A DNA stretch of 47,500 nucleotides, from assembly GCA_030057555.1 (NCBI GenBank), contig JASGUU010000012.1, forward strand, positions 1-47,500, given 5' to 3'. The position numbers were made by a program, and so were the translations under genes. Shown one piece after another: positions 25,693 to 34,231 of the stretch (position 1 is its first letter; the number at the start of each line of letters is the position of its first letter). The notes beneath the pieces were generated by a model. The model had not been told where the DNA came from and did no database searches. It worked only from the letters and a program-made list of their open reading frames with translations. Origin of the DNA: Bacillota bacterium (GTDB lineage Bacteria; Bacillota; Clostridia; Saccharofermentanales; Fastidiosipilaceae).

Positions 25693-26172
25693 ATGCCCGA
25701 CGGAAGAACGGACAACCCCCAGCTGATCGCACTGCAGACCTATCTAAACGGTCTGGATAAGGACGAAGGGTCGCTCATCGTGGCCCTGCAGAGAGCTCAG
25801 GAACTCATCGGCTATCTCTCGGAAGACGCCATCTTCATGGTCGGTCAGACCCTCAACATTCCGGTGTCAAAGGTCTATGGAGTGGTAACCTTCTACTCCT
25901 TCTTCCGTACCAGGCCGCGTGGGAAATATGACATCAAGGTCTGCCTCGGCACCGCCTGCTTCGTGCGGAAGTCCCCGGCTATCCTGAATGAGCTCGCCAC
26001 GCTGCTGCAGATGGAGGTCGGCACGACACGGGAGGATCTGAAGTACTCCCTCAACACCGTCCGCTGCCTTGGCGCCTGCGGTTCGGCCCCCATCGTCCAG
26101 GTCAACGACGATCTTTACGCCAACGTACAGGTCAGCGATGTAGCCGGCATCATCCGCCGCTACCTCGATTAG
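25693..26172 (+). CDS. hydC: Electron-bifurcating hydrogenase subunit HydC (NuoE-like)
   Basis: This 159-residue thioredoxin-like [2Fe-2S] subunit is homologous to NuoE. Cluster ligands are in KVCLGTACF (C-x4-C) and RCLGACGSAP (C-x3-C). The start is the ATG at 25693 with GAGG six nt upstream, rather than a GTG ten codons earlier. With HydB and HydA it forms the soluble trimer that couples oxidation of NADH and reduced ferredoxin to proton reduction, or the reverse. It is first in a plus-strand operon with a strong promoter. Confidence 0.92.
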   Translation: MPDGRTDNPQLIALQTYLNGLDKDEGSLIVALQRAQELIGYLSEDAIFMVGQTLNIPVSKVYGVVTFYSFFRTRPRGKYDIKVCLGTACFVRKSPAILNELATLLQMEVGTTREDLKYSLNTVRCLGACGSAPIVQVNDDLYANVQVSDVAGIIRRYLD

Positions 26173-26194
26173 AGTCCCGGCGGAGGGAGAGCCT

Positions 26195-28081
26195 ATGCAT
26201 CAGAGTATCAAACGCGTCAACAGCCTCGAGGATCTGCTTGAACTGCAGCGGCAGTACAGCCACATCGCTGACTTCCGCACCGGCCGCCGCCGTGAGGACG
26301 GCCACCGCGAGGTCCTGATCTGCGGCGACACGGGCTGCGTGGCCAACGACAGCACCGAGGTTGTCCGCGAATTCAACCGCCAGCTGGCCGCCGAGGGTCT
26401 CGAGGATCAGGTCAAGGTTTCGGTCATCGGCTGCTTCGGCTTTTGCGTGCAGGGCCCGATCGTGAAGATCATGCCCGACAACACCATGTACGTGAAGGTC
26501 AAGCCCGAGGATGTCCCGGACATCGTCCACCAGCATCTGCTTGACAGCCGCCGCGTCAAGCGCCTGCTCTATCATGATCCCTCCTCGGGCCGCGATCTTG
26601 AGCACTCCGAGGACTTCCCCTTTTATAAGAAGCAGAAGCGCGTGGTCATGCGCAACCTCGGCCTCGTCCATCCCGAGAAGATGGAGGAGTCGATCGCCTT
26701 CCGCGGCTATGAGGCGCTCGCCCGCTGCGTCTGTGAGAAGACGCCGCAGGAGGTCATCGACATTGTCCGCGCCTCAGGCCTGCGCGGCCGCGGCGGTGCC
26801 GGCTTCCCGACGGGAATCAAGTGGCAGGCGGCTGCCGACCAGCCGGGCGACGTGAAGTATATCGTCTGCAACGCCGACGAGGGCGACCCCGGCGCCTTCA
26901 TGGACCGCGCCATTCTCGAGGGCGACCCCAACTCCGTGCTGGAGGCGATCGCCATCGCCGGCTATGCCATCGGCGCCCACGAGGGCATCATCTACATCCG
27001 CGCCGAATACCCCTCGGCCATCCACCGCCTCAAGCTGGCTCTGACCCAGGCGCACCAGTACGGCTTCCTGGGGAAGAACATTTTCGGCTCGGGCTTTGAC
27101 TTTGACATCACGCTGCGTTATGGCGCCGGCGCCTTCGTCTGCGGCGAGGAGACGGCCCTCCTGCACTCGATCGAGGGCGGCCGCGGCGAGCCCACGCCGA
27201 AGCCTCCCTTCCCCTTCGAACACGGTCTCTACGGGAAGCCGACCATCATCAACAACGTCGAGACCCTGGCCAACATTCCCGTCATCCTCCTTGAGGGCGC
27301 CGAGTGGTTCAGCTCCATCGGCAGGCCGGGCTGCAGCGGGACGAAGGTCTTCTGTCTCGCGGGCAAAGTCCGCAATGTCGGTCTCGTCGAAGTGCCCATG
27401 GGCACGACCCTGCGCGAGATCATCTTTGACATTGGCGGCGGCATCCGCGACGACAAGCGCTTCAAGGCCGTCCAGACCGGCGGCCCGTCCGGCGGCTGCA
27501 TCCCCGAGTCCCACCTCGACACGCCCATCGACTACGACTCGCTGAAGGCCCTGGGCTCCATCATGGGCTCGGGCGGCATGATCGTCATGGACCAGGACAA
27601 CTGCATGGTCGACGTGGCGAAGTTCTTCCTTGAGTTCGCGATCGAGGAGTCCTGCGGGAAGTGCGCGCCCTGCCGCATCGGGACGAAGCGCCTGCACGAA
27701 CTGCTGACAAAGGTCACCAGCGGCCGTGCCACCGACAACGACCTCGAACTGCTCGAGGAATTCGGCCAGACCATCTGCGCCTCTTCCCTCTGCGGTCTCG
27801 GCCAGTCGGCTCCCAACCCGGTCCTGACCACGCTGCGCTACTTCCGCGACGAGTACGAGCAGCACGTGCATGACCACCACTGCGCCGCCGAGGTCTGCAT
27901 CGACCTGATGGAGTTCGAGATCACGGACGCCTGCATCGGCTGCAATGTCTGCAAAAAGAACTGCCCCGTCTCCTGCATCGACGGCGCCATACGCGAGAAG
28001 CACCACATCAACCAGGCCGACTGCATCAAGTGCGGTTCCTGCATGTCGATCTGCCCCGTCGGCGCGATCATCAAGAAGTAA
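26195..28081 (+). CDS. hydB: Electron-bifurcating hydrogenase subunit HydB (NuoF-like)
   Basis: This 628-residue flavoprotein has an N-terminal thioredoxin-like [2Fe-2S] domain (Cys43, 48, 80, 84) and an FMN/NADH domain with GLRGRGGAGFPTG (195-207) and YIVCNADEGDPGAF (222-235). A NuoF-type [4Fe-4S] site follows in SCGKCAPCR near 485-493. A C-terminal 2x[4Fe-4S] ferredoxin domain (ACIGCNVCKKNC and ADCIKCGSCMSICP) completes it. This layout is that of HydB in trimeric bifurcating hydrogenases. It lies 22 bp after hydC and 13 bp before hydA. Confidence 0.94.
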   Translation: MHQSIKRVNSLEDLLELQRQYSHIADFRTGRRREDGHREVLICGDTGCVANDSTEVVREFNRQLAAEGLEDQVKVSVIGCFGFCVQGPIVKIMPDNTMYVKVKPEDVPDIVHQHLLDSRRVKRLLYHDPSSGRDLEHSEDFPFYKKQKRVVMRNLGLVHPEKMEESIAFRGYEALARCVCEKTPQEVIDIVRASGLRGRGGAGFPTGIKWQAAADQPGDVKYIVCNADEGDPGAFMDRAILEGDPNSVLEAIAIAGYAIGAHEGIIYIRAEYPSAIHRLKLALTQAHQYGFLGKNIFGSGFDFDITLRYGAGAFVCGEETALLHSIEGGRGEPTPKPPFPFEHGLYGKPTIINNVETLANIPVILLEGAEWFSSIGRPGCSGTKVFCLAGKVRNVGLVEVPMGTTLREIIFDIGGGIRDDKRFKAVQTGGPSGGCIPESHLDTPIDYDSLKALGSIMGSGGMIVMDQDNCMVDVAKFFLEFAIEESCGKCAPCRIGTKRLHELLTKVTSGRATDNDLELLEEFGQTICASSLCGLGQSAPNPVLTTLRYFRDEYEQHVHDHHCAAEVCIDLMEFEITDACIGCNVCKKNCPVSCIDGAIREKHHINQADCIKCGSCMSICPVGAIIKK

Positions 28082-28094
28082 GCGAGGTACGCAT

Positions 28095-29879
28095 ATGAGT
28101 GAAGCTGTGAAAAGCCAGACTGCGCCCGTCGCCGAAGCTGCCGAGACGCTGACCGTCACCATCAACGGCCAGGCTGTCAAGGCCCGGCCCGGCCAGACGA
28201 TCCTCGAAGTCGCGAAGGAGAACGGCTACCACATTCCGACCCTCTGCCACTTCGACCTCGCGAACCTGCGCTATGTCAACGAAGTCGCCTCCTGCCGCAT
28301 CTGCATGGTCGAGGACCGCAAGCGCGGGCGCCTCTATCCCGCCTGCGCCACGCCCGTCTCCGACGGCATGGACATCCAGACCAACAGCCTGCGCGTCATC
28401 CGCAACCGCCGCAACGTCCTCGAGCTCATCCTCTCAGACCATCCTTTCGACTGCCTCGTCTGCTGGAAGAACGGCGACTGCGAGCTGCAGGCGCTGGCGA
28501 GCGAGGTCGGCCTGCGCGAGATCCGGGTCAAGGGCGAGCGCCATCAGGTCAACGTCGACACCTCGTCGCTCTCCTTCATCCGCGACAGCTCGAAGTGCAT
28601 CCTCTGCAAGCGCTGTGTCACCATGTGCTCGCAGGTGCAGTCGGTCAACGTCTACTCGGCCGTCGGCCGCGGCTTCAACTCCGTCATCTCGACCGCCTTC
28701 GACCTGCCCATGATCGACACCAACTGCACCTTCTGCGGCCAGTGCCTGAGCGTCTGCCCGACCGGTGCCCTCGCCGAAGTCTCCAATATCGACAAGGTCT
28801 GGGCCGCCCTCACGAGCGGGAAACACGTTGTCGTTCAAACCGCCCCGGCCGTCCGCGTCGCCCTGGGCGAGGCCTTCGGCATGCCGCCGGGAAGCAACGT
28901 CACCGGCCGCATGGTCACCGCCCTCAAGCAGATGGGCTTCAACGAGGTCTTTGACACCAACTTTGCCGCCGACCTGACCATCATGGAGGAAGCGACCGAG
29001 CTTGTGCACCGCATCGAGCACGGCGGCCGCCTGCCCATCCTGACCTCCTGCTGCCCTGGCTGGGTCAAGTTCTTCGAGCACCAGTTCTCCGACATGCTCG
29101 ATGTCCCCTCGAGCTCGAAGTCCCCGCATGAGATGTTCGGCTCGGTGATCAAGACCTACTTTGCCGAACGCCAGGGACTGAAACCCGAGGACATCATCGT
29201 CGTCTCCGTCATGCCCTGTGTGGCGAAAAAGTTCGAGTCCGCCCGCCCCGAGCTCATGAACGAGGGCGTCAGCGACGTCGACATCGTCATCACGACCCGC
29301 GAGCTCGCCCGCATGATCCAGGAGATCTCCCTCGACCTCGAGAATCTCGAGGACACGCCCTTTGACGATCCTTTCGGCGAGTCGACCGGCGCGGCGGCAA
29401 TCTTCGGCTCCAGCGGCGGCGTCATCGAGGCAGCTCTGCGCACCGCCTACGAAATCATGACCGGCGACAAGCTCGAGGATGTCAACTTCACCCCGCTGCG
29501 CGGCCTCGAGGGCTCAAAGGAAGCCACCGTCAGCATCAACGGCGCCCCGATCCGCATCGGCGTCGCCTCCGGCCTCGGCAATGCCCGCAAGATGATCGAG
29601 TCGATCCGCAGCGGCGAGCAGGTCTACCATGCCATTGAGATCATGGCCTGCCCGGGCGGCTGCATCGCCGGCGGCGGCCAGCCCTATCACTTCGGCAACA
29701 TGGAGCTGATCAAGAAGCGCATGGAGGCGATCTACGCGATCGACGACAACGCCGAGGTCAGAAAGAGCCACGAGAACACAGCCGTTCAGCGCCTCTACCG
29801 CGAGTATCTCGGCGAGCCCTACGGCCAAAAGGCAAAGGAGCTGCTGCACACGACCTACACGCCGCGGCGAAAATTCTAG
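28095..29879 (+). CDS. hydA: [FeFe] hydrogenase catalytic subunit HydA (group A3-like)
   Basis: This 594-residue catalytic subunit has an N-terminal [2Fe-2S] domain (Cys51, 67, 70, 84) and a His-Cys3 cluster region (HPFDCLVCWKNGDC, His116, Cys120, 123, 129). Two [4Fe-4S] clusters follow (Cys168/171/174/178 and 211/214/217/221). The H-cluster motifs are LTSCCPGW (Cys319 proton relay, Cys320 ligand), MPCVAKKFE (Cys375) and MACPGGC (Cys519, 523). It starts at ATG 28095 with GAGG upstream; a longer open frame upstream is an overlap artefact with hydB. No HydEFG maturases are in the window, so they must lie elsewhere. Confidence 0.95.
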   Translation: MSEAVKSQTAPVAEAAETLTVTINGQAVKARPGQTILEVAKENGYHIPTLCHFDLANLRYVNEVASCRICMVEDRKRGRLYPACATPVSDGMDIQTNSLRVIRNRRNVLELILSDHPFDCLVCWKNGDCELQALASEVGLREIRVKGERHQVNVDTSSLSFIRDSSKCILCKRCVTMCSQVQSVNVYSAVGRGFNSVISTAFDLPMIDTNCTFCGQCLSVCPTGALAEVSNIDKVWAALTSGKHVVVQTAPAVRVALGEAFGMPPGSNVTGRMVTALKQMGFNEVFDTNFAADLTIMEEATELVHRIEHGGRLPILTSCCPGWVKFFEHQFSDMLDVPSSSKSPHEMFGSVIKTYFAERQGLKPEDIIVVSVMPCVAKKFESARPELMNEGVSDVDIVITTRELARMIQEISLDLENLEDTPFDDPFGESTGAAAIFGSSGGVIEAALRTAYEIMTGDKLEDVNFTPLRGLEGSKEATVSINGAPIRIGVASGLGNARKMIESIRSGEQVYHAIEIMACPGGCIAGGGQPYHFGNMELIKKRMEAIYAIDDNAEVRKSHENTAVQRLYREYLGEPYGQKAKELLHTTYTPRRKF

Positions 29880-29964
29880 GTTCGCCCGCACCGCATTCGC
29901 AGACGGCGTGCCACTCCGGTGCGCCGTTTCTCTTTGCACTCCGCTGCCGGACAGGAGGAGCCCC

Positions 29965-31092
29965 ATGACCTCACGCGAACGCCTGCTTGCCGTCCTCGAC
30001 GGCCGGACGCCCGACCGTCTGCCACTCTCGACCTACGAGCTCTGCGGACGAAACAGCGAAGCCTGGGAGAATCGGGCCCCCTCCTACCGCTCCCTGATGG
30101 AGCTCATCCGCCGCGATACCGACGCCATCACCATGTGGAAGCCGGCCTCGAACGAAGTCGCCGCCCTCTCGGCCTGGCCCGCCAGCTGGTGGCATGAGAC
30201 CCGCCCGGCGGCTAACGGCCGCCATCAGGTCACGACGAGCATTCTCGAGACGCCACGGGGGCCTCTGCGCCGGGTTACGAAGACTTCGCCGGATCTGCAC
30301 ACCGTCTGGCAGGTAGAGCATCTCTGCAAAGACCGCCACGACGTCGACCGCCTTCTCTCCATCCCCTACGTCCCCGTCGACTACGATTTCAGCGATGAAG
30401 CCCGTATCCGCGCCGAGCTCGGTCCCGGCTCGCAGCACGGTATCCTGATGCCCTCGATCGCGGACGCCGTCTGCACGGCGATGGAACTGATGAACTTCGA
30501 GGACGCGATGGTCTGGGCACTCACCGAGCGCAGCCACTTCAGCGCCACCGTCCGCCGGCTGCATGAGCGCGGCATGACGAATCTCGAGCGCATGCTCGCC
30601 GGCAGCGTCCAGGAGCTCTACCGCATCGTCGGTTCCGAATACCTCGCCCCGCCCTACATGGATCCGGCCCTATTCTACGATGTCGCTCTTCCCTGCCTCG
30701 AGGACATCTGTGCCCTGCTCCGCCGCCACGGTGCGAAGTCGCGCATCCACTGCCACGGCCGCATCGCAGACCTCGTCGACGCCTTCGTTGCTTCGGGCTG
30801 CGACGCTCTCGATCCCTGCGAGGCGCCGCCGGACGGTGACATCACGCTGCCGGAGCTCTACCGCCGTACGGAGGGGCGCCTGACCCTCTTTGGCAACATC
30901 GAGCTGCGCCTCCTCGAGCGCGGCACGCCGGACGAGGTGCGGGACACGGTCCTGGGGCTCATCGACTCGATGCAGGGCGCCTGCAACTGGGTCCTCATGC
31001 CCACCGCCGCCCCGATCGACGCCGTCCTGCGCCCCGCCACCGCGCGCAACTACGAGGTCATGATCGAAACAGCCCGGCGGTGCCGGGCCTGA
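29965..31092 (+). CDS. Uroporphyrinogen decarboxylase (UroD) family protein, copy 2
   Basis: This 375-residue TIM-barrel protein begins TSRERLLAVLDGRTPDRLP, a classic UroD/MtaA-family opening. It contains AKSRIHCHGRIADLVDAF and SGCDALDPCEAPPDGD, where the His-x-His and Cys could bind a metal or corrinoid, as in methyltransferases of this superfamily. AGGAGG lies 6 nt or so before the ATG at 29965. It sits 85 bp after hydA in the same direction and may be read through from it. It is only distantly similar to copy 1 at 17401-18474. Confidence 0.8.
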   Translation: MTSRERLLAVLDGRTPDRLPLSTYELCGRNSEAWENRAPSYRSLMELIRRDTDAITMWKPASNEVAALSAWPASWWHETRPAANGRHQVTTSILETPRGPLRRVTKTSPDLHTVWQVEHLCKDRHDVDRLLSIPYVPVDYDFSDEARIRAELGPGSQHGILMPSIADAVCTAMELMNFEDAMVWALTERSHFSATVRRLHERGMTNLERMLAGSVQELYRIVGSEYLAPPYMDPALFYDVALPCLEDICALLRRHGAKSRIHCHGRIADLVDAFVASGCDALDPCEAPPDGDITLPELYRRTEGRLTLFGNIELRLLERGTPDEVRDTVLGLIDSMQGACNWVLMPTAAPIDAVLRPATARNYEVMIETARRCRA

Positions 31093-31114
31093 TCATGGGA
31101 AGAGCAGTGATCCT

Positions 31115-32011
31115 TCAACTGCCCGGTATACGCCAGCGCGGCAGATAGGCAAAGTAGAGCCGCCACTCGTCCTTCCGGCCCAGGGTGGACGCGATGCCCT
31201 CAAGATAGAGCCCCAGCTCATGGAGCGCGCGCAGGTCTTCCTTTGAGACGACCTGTTCCCAGCCGAGCCGTTCTGCGAGGCTCTCGGACATCGGCAGCAC
31301 ATGCTCTATCTGTCGCCCAAAGGCATCAGACTTGAAATAGAGCTTTCGCTCACAGCTCTCCGCATCCTGGTTGATGCCCACGAAAACCGGCCGGTAGCGA
31401 TGCTTCGCGATCTCGAGCAGACTCCCCGCCTGCGGCTCGAGATTCACTTCAAACGCGTTCTTGAGGTGATCAATAAAACCACGGTCACAGACACGCCTGC
31501 GCCCGGTATCAAGTGTCAGATTCAGATAGTATTTAACGATGCGGACATTCGCATGGATATCCGTCTCCACCCCAATCTGCTGCAGCGGCTGGATGGACAT
31601 GTCAAAGCGGCGCGCCAGAGCCCCGGCATCCCGCCGCAGGGCTCCGGCGATCGCCGGCAGTGTCAGGTTTTCAAAGAAGGCCTCCAGCAGCAGCTCCACA
31701 TCCGCATGGGAGAGGCTGCGGTCCAGAGTGAAGACGAGACGGAAGCGCTCCCTGGTGCCAGCCAGACTCTCCGAGATGTCACAGACACGGACGCCTCCGG
31801 CCGCTGCGAAGCGGCTGAGCAGGCTGCCGAGCAGCAGGCGATAGGGCAGCCGTCCGCGAAGCTCCTCCGCCACTCCAGGCGTAGGGTTCTCGTAGACCCT
31901 GTACGAGACGAGCTCTCCGTCCCGGACTGTCAGGCCGAGATATTCGAAGCTGTCCCGGCCCGGATGGCCATAGGTTTCAAGAGAGCTGCGGATCCGGCCG
32001 AGGAGGCTCAC
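31115..32011 (-). CDS. Unknown protein paired with a lipoprotein
   Basis: I do not recognise this 298-residue protein. It has no signal peptide or membrane helix and is rich in alternating strand/helix segments, for example NVRIVKYYLNLTLD, CERKLYFKSDAFGR and DEWRLYFAYLPRW near the end. Repeated K-L-Y-F / R-L-Y-F strands are faintly reminiscent of ABBA-type aromatic prenyltransferases, but the resemblance is too weak for a call. It overlaps the stop of the upstream lipoprotein gene by 4 nt (ATGA), so the two are cotranscribed. Confidence 0.6.
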   Translation of the reverse strand: MSLLGRIRSSLETYGHPGRDSFEYLGLTVRDGELVSYRVYENPTPGVAEELRGRLPYRLLLGSLLSRFAAAGGVRVCDISESLAGTRERFRLVFTLDRSLSHADVELLLEAFFENLTLPAIAGALRRDAGALARRFDMSIQPLQQIGVETDIHANVRIVKYYLNLTLDTGRRRVCDRGFIDHLKNAFEVNLEPQAGSLLEIAKHRYRPVFVGINQDAESCERKLYFKSDAFGRQIEHVLPMSESLAERLGWEQVVSKEDLRALHELGLYLEGIASTLGRKDEWRLYFAYLPRWRIPGS

Positions 32012-33387
32012 TTCTCCAGATAGAAGCCCGACAGAATCGCGATCAACTTGCCTTCATTTCCGGGAACAGCCAGCTGAATCTTCAAGCTGTTGACCGTCGA
32101 GATATCAACACTGACGGTCGTCGGCTCTGTGGAGACCGAAAGCGGCAGCGTGTACAGGACCTCGCCGTCACCTTCAATCGTCAGCTCTGACGTGACGCTG
32201 TCGCTCTCATCGCTGACCGCGACAACACCACAGAGCCTGCTGTAGCTGCCATTGAGGACGTATTCAACCATGCCGGGCTCCGACGTCCAGCTGCCGTTGG
32301 TCGCATTCAACTGGAAGAGGTTGCCGCTCGCGATACGATAGGAGTTGCCCGCCGTGTCTTTGGGATCCAGGCCGGTCTTTATCTCCTCGAAGCGATCGCG
32401 ATCCTCGGGCCTCAGGTCACTGAGATAGACCGGCCTCACGGCCTCAAGATCGGCCAGCAGCGCGTCAAACTCCTCCGCCTCGGCCACCTGGCGGGCATGC
32501 TCCAGCATCTCCAGAGCCTCGACATAATCCCCCCTGTCCATGAGGGCCAGCAGCTGCGGCAGCATCTGGTTGACATAGTCTTCCACGTACTGGTCATGGA
32601 CAGCCTGCAGCTCGGCATTCGAGTCGCCGCTTTCTGTCTGAAATCTTTCGAGGATACCCAGCGCCGCTTCGAGGTTGCCATTCGAGGCTTCGGCCTCCGC
32701 CTCTTCCAGAGCCGCCCGGCGCGCGGCAGCGAGCCGGAACTCTTCCGCCGCGGCCGTGACCTCTTCGAGACGGGTCTCCAGAGCCGCGGCATCTTCCAGG
32801 TTGGGAATGGCTTCCTGCAGCAGGCTGATCGCCGCATCATAGTTGTCGCCGGCTGTCAGTTCATCGACCTGGGCCAGCACTTCAGCCTCGTATTCAGCGA
32901 AGGACTGTTCGATCTTCTCCACGGCGTCATCGTAATGCGGATCCAGCGGGTCCACACGCCTGTAGGATTCGGCAGCCGTGAGCCAGTCGCCGTCGGCATA
33001 GGCCTGCTCGGCGGTCAGCCAGGCCTGCTTTGACGTATTGAGTGCCTGTATCTTCGCCCGGACGACGAGCAGATCCTCCGACAGAGTACCGAGATGCATG
33101 GCCTCAATCGTATCGAGCGTTCTCCGGGCCTGCTCATAGTCGATTTCATCGGCTGCGAAGCGCTCCGGCAGCTCCAGCACGATCGCGCGCAGGGCCTCGG
33201 CCAGCTCCTCGCGATCCTTGTCCTTGACCTTGGCTCTGTAGAAGTCCAGCGCCTCGTCGTAATTCTGTTCCGCGATGCAGGTCGTGATTTTTTCAACCTT
33301 GTTCGTGCAGCCTGCCAGTCCCGCAGTCAGAACGGCGGCACTCGAAGCCAGTGTCAGAGTTCTCTTCCAAACCTGTTTTCTGCCCAT
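32008..33387 (-). CDS. Lipoprotein with helical repeats and NPCBM-like C-terminal domain
   Basis: This 459-residue protein has a type II signal peptide (positively charged start, hydrophobic run, lipobox LAGC with Cys27). Residues about 30-320 form acidic TPR-like helical pairs (NYDEALDFYRAKV, DWLTAAESYRRV, NYDAAISLLQEA, GDYVEALEMLEHA). The end (about 340-459) looks like a beta-sandwich of the NPCBM type (GSYSRLCGVVAVSDES, TVSVDISTVNSLKIQL), a carbohydrate-binding module. It is probably anchored outside the membrane as a scaffold or cell-wall-binding protein. It is translationally coupled to the unknown downstream gene. Confidence 0.75.
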   Translation of the reverse strand: MGRKQVWKRTLTLASSAAVLTAGLAGCTNKVEKITTCIAEQNYDEALDFYRAKVKDKDREELAEALRAIVLELPERFAADEIDYEQARRTLDTIEAMHLGTLSEDLLVVRAKIQALNTSKQAWLTAEQAYADGDWLTAAESYRRVDPLDPHYDDAVEKIEQSFAEYEAEVLAQVDELTAGDNYDAAISLLQEAIPNLEDAAALETRLEEVTAAAEEFRLAAARRAALEEAEAEASNGNLEAALGILERFQTESGDSNAELQAVHDQYVEDYVNQMLPQLLALMDRGDYVEALEMLEHARQVAEAEEFDALLADLEAVRPVYLSDLRPEDRDRFEEIKTGLDPKDTAGNSYRIASGNLFQLNATNGSWTSEPGMVEYVLNGSYSRLCGVVAVSDESDSVTSELTIEGDGEVLYTLPLSVSTEPTTVSVDISTVNSLKIQLAVPGNEGKLIAILSGFYLEK

Positions 33388-33588
33388 CTTTCATGCCCCC
33401 ATAAAGAACACATTTGGCTCATCCTAACACAGGCGTCCGGAAATTCCGGCCTGCTGCTCTTCTCTACAGACTGGCTTTCCCGTGCTTTCGAAAAGAGCGA
33501 CGGCCTGCAGCTGCCTGAAGCAAAGGTCCCGGAAGCAGACTGCCAGGCCCGCGATGCCCGCTCCCTCTGCTGCCTGTCGCGCTGGACC

Positions 33589-34164
33589 TCAGTCGATCAG
33601 CACATCTTTCAGTGTACGCTTCGGCACATGGTGCACGCTATCGGCATCACGGTAGTAGCTCGGCGAAGCCACACCGGTCCCGGCGTCCTCGAGCACGATG
33701 GTCTCACCCTGAATGCCAAAGGCCAGCACCAGTATGATCTCGCACCACTCCGGCAGAGAGAACTCCGCCCGGATCCTGTCGCGCTCAATGGCGCCCAGCA
33801 TGCAGGAGCCGTAGCCGTCCGCCCGCGCGGCGAGCTGCAGCGCATAGGCTGCGATACCCTCATCGTGCTCGCGCGTCTTCGAGAGCCGCGAATCCCGCAG
33901 CAGCAGCACATAGCCTGTCGGCCGCTCGCCCTCGGCCGGCCCCGGCCAGTCCTTCAGCGCACCGGCCCAGTGCAGCGAGGGAAAGAGCCGCGCGCAATCC
34001 TCCGCCCCGGCCACCACCAGATAGCGCAGCGGCTGCCGGTTCGTCGCCGACGGTGTGCGCCGGGCCAGGTCCACCCAGGCCTCAAGCTGCTCCCGTCCGG
34101 GTGCAGGTTCCTGTTGGAAGCGTCGGACACTGCGTGTCTCAAGTACCAGTTTTTTGAAATCCAT
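33589..34164 (-). CDS. Nitroreductase family protein
   Basis: This 191-residue FMN-dependent oxidoreductase shows the RSVRRF opening, RRTPSATNRQPLRY (the PSA..N.QPW-like FMN-binding motif), AAYALQLAARADGYGSCMLGAIER (family helix, read in parts) and a VPKRTL end. It starts at ATG 34164 with GGAGG 6 nt upstream. The longer upstream frame overlaps the divergent flavoprotein gene and is rejected. Substrate is unknown. Confidence 0.87.
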   Translation of the reverse strand: MDFKKLVLETRSVRRFQQEPAPGREQLEAWVDLARRTPSATNRQPLRYLVVAGAEDCARLFPSLHWAGALKDWPGPAEGERPTGYVLLLRDSRLSKTREHDEGIAAYALQLAARADGYGSCMLGAIERDRIRAEFSLPEWCEIILVLAFGIQGETIVLEDAGTGVASPSYYRDADSVHHVPKRTLKDVLID

Positions 34165-34231
34165 CTCACACCTCCACGATCTTCTGCTTTCCATGATCGC
34201 ACAAAGTCGTCCAAATGGGATAATACAGGAC

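Noticed and set aside
26774-28180. 468-codon minus-strand ORF opposite hydB
   Set aside because: It is an antisense shadow of a highly conserved hydrogenase gene.
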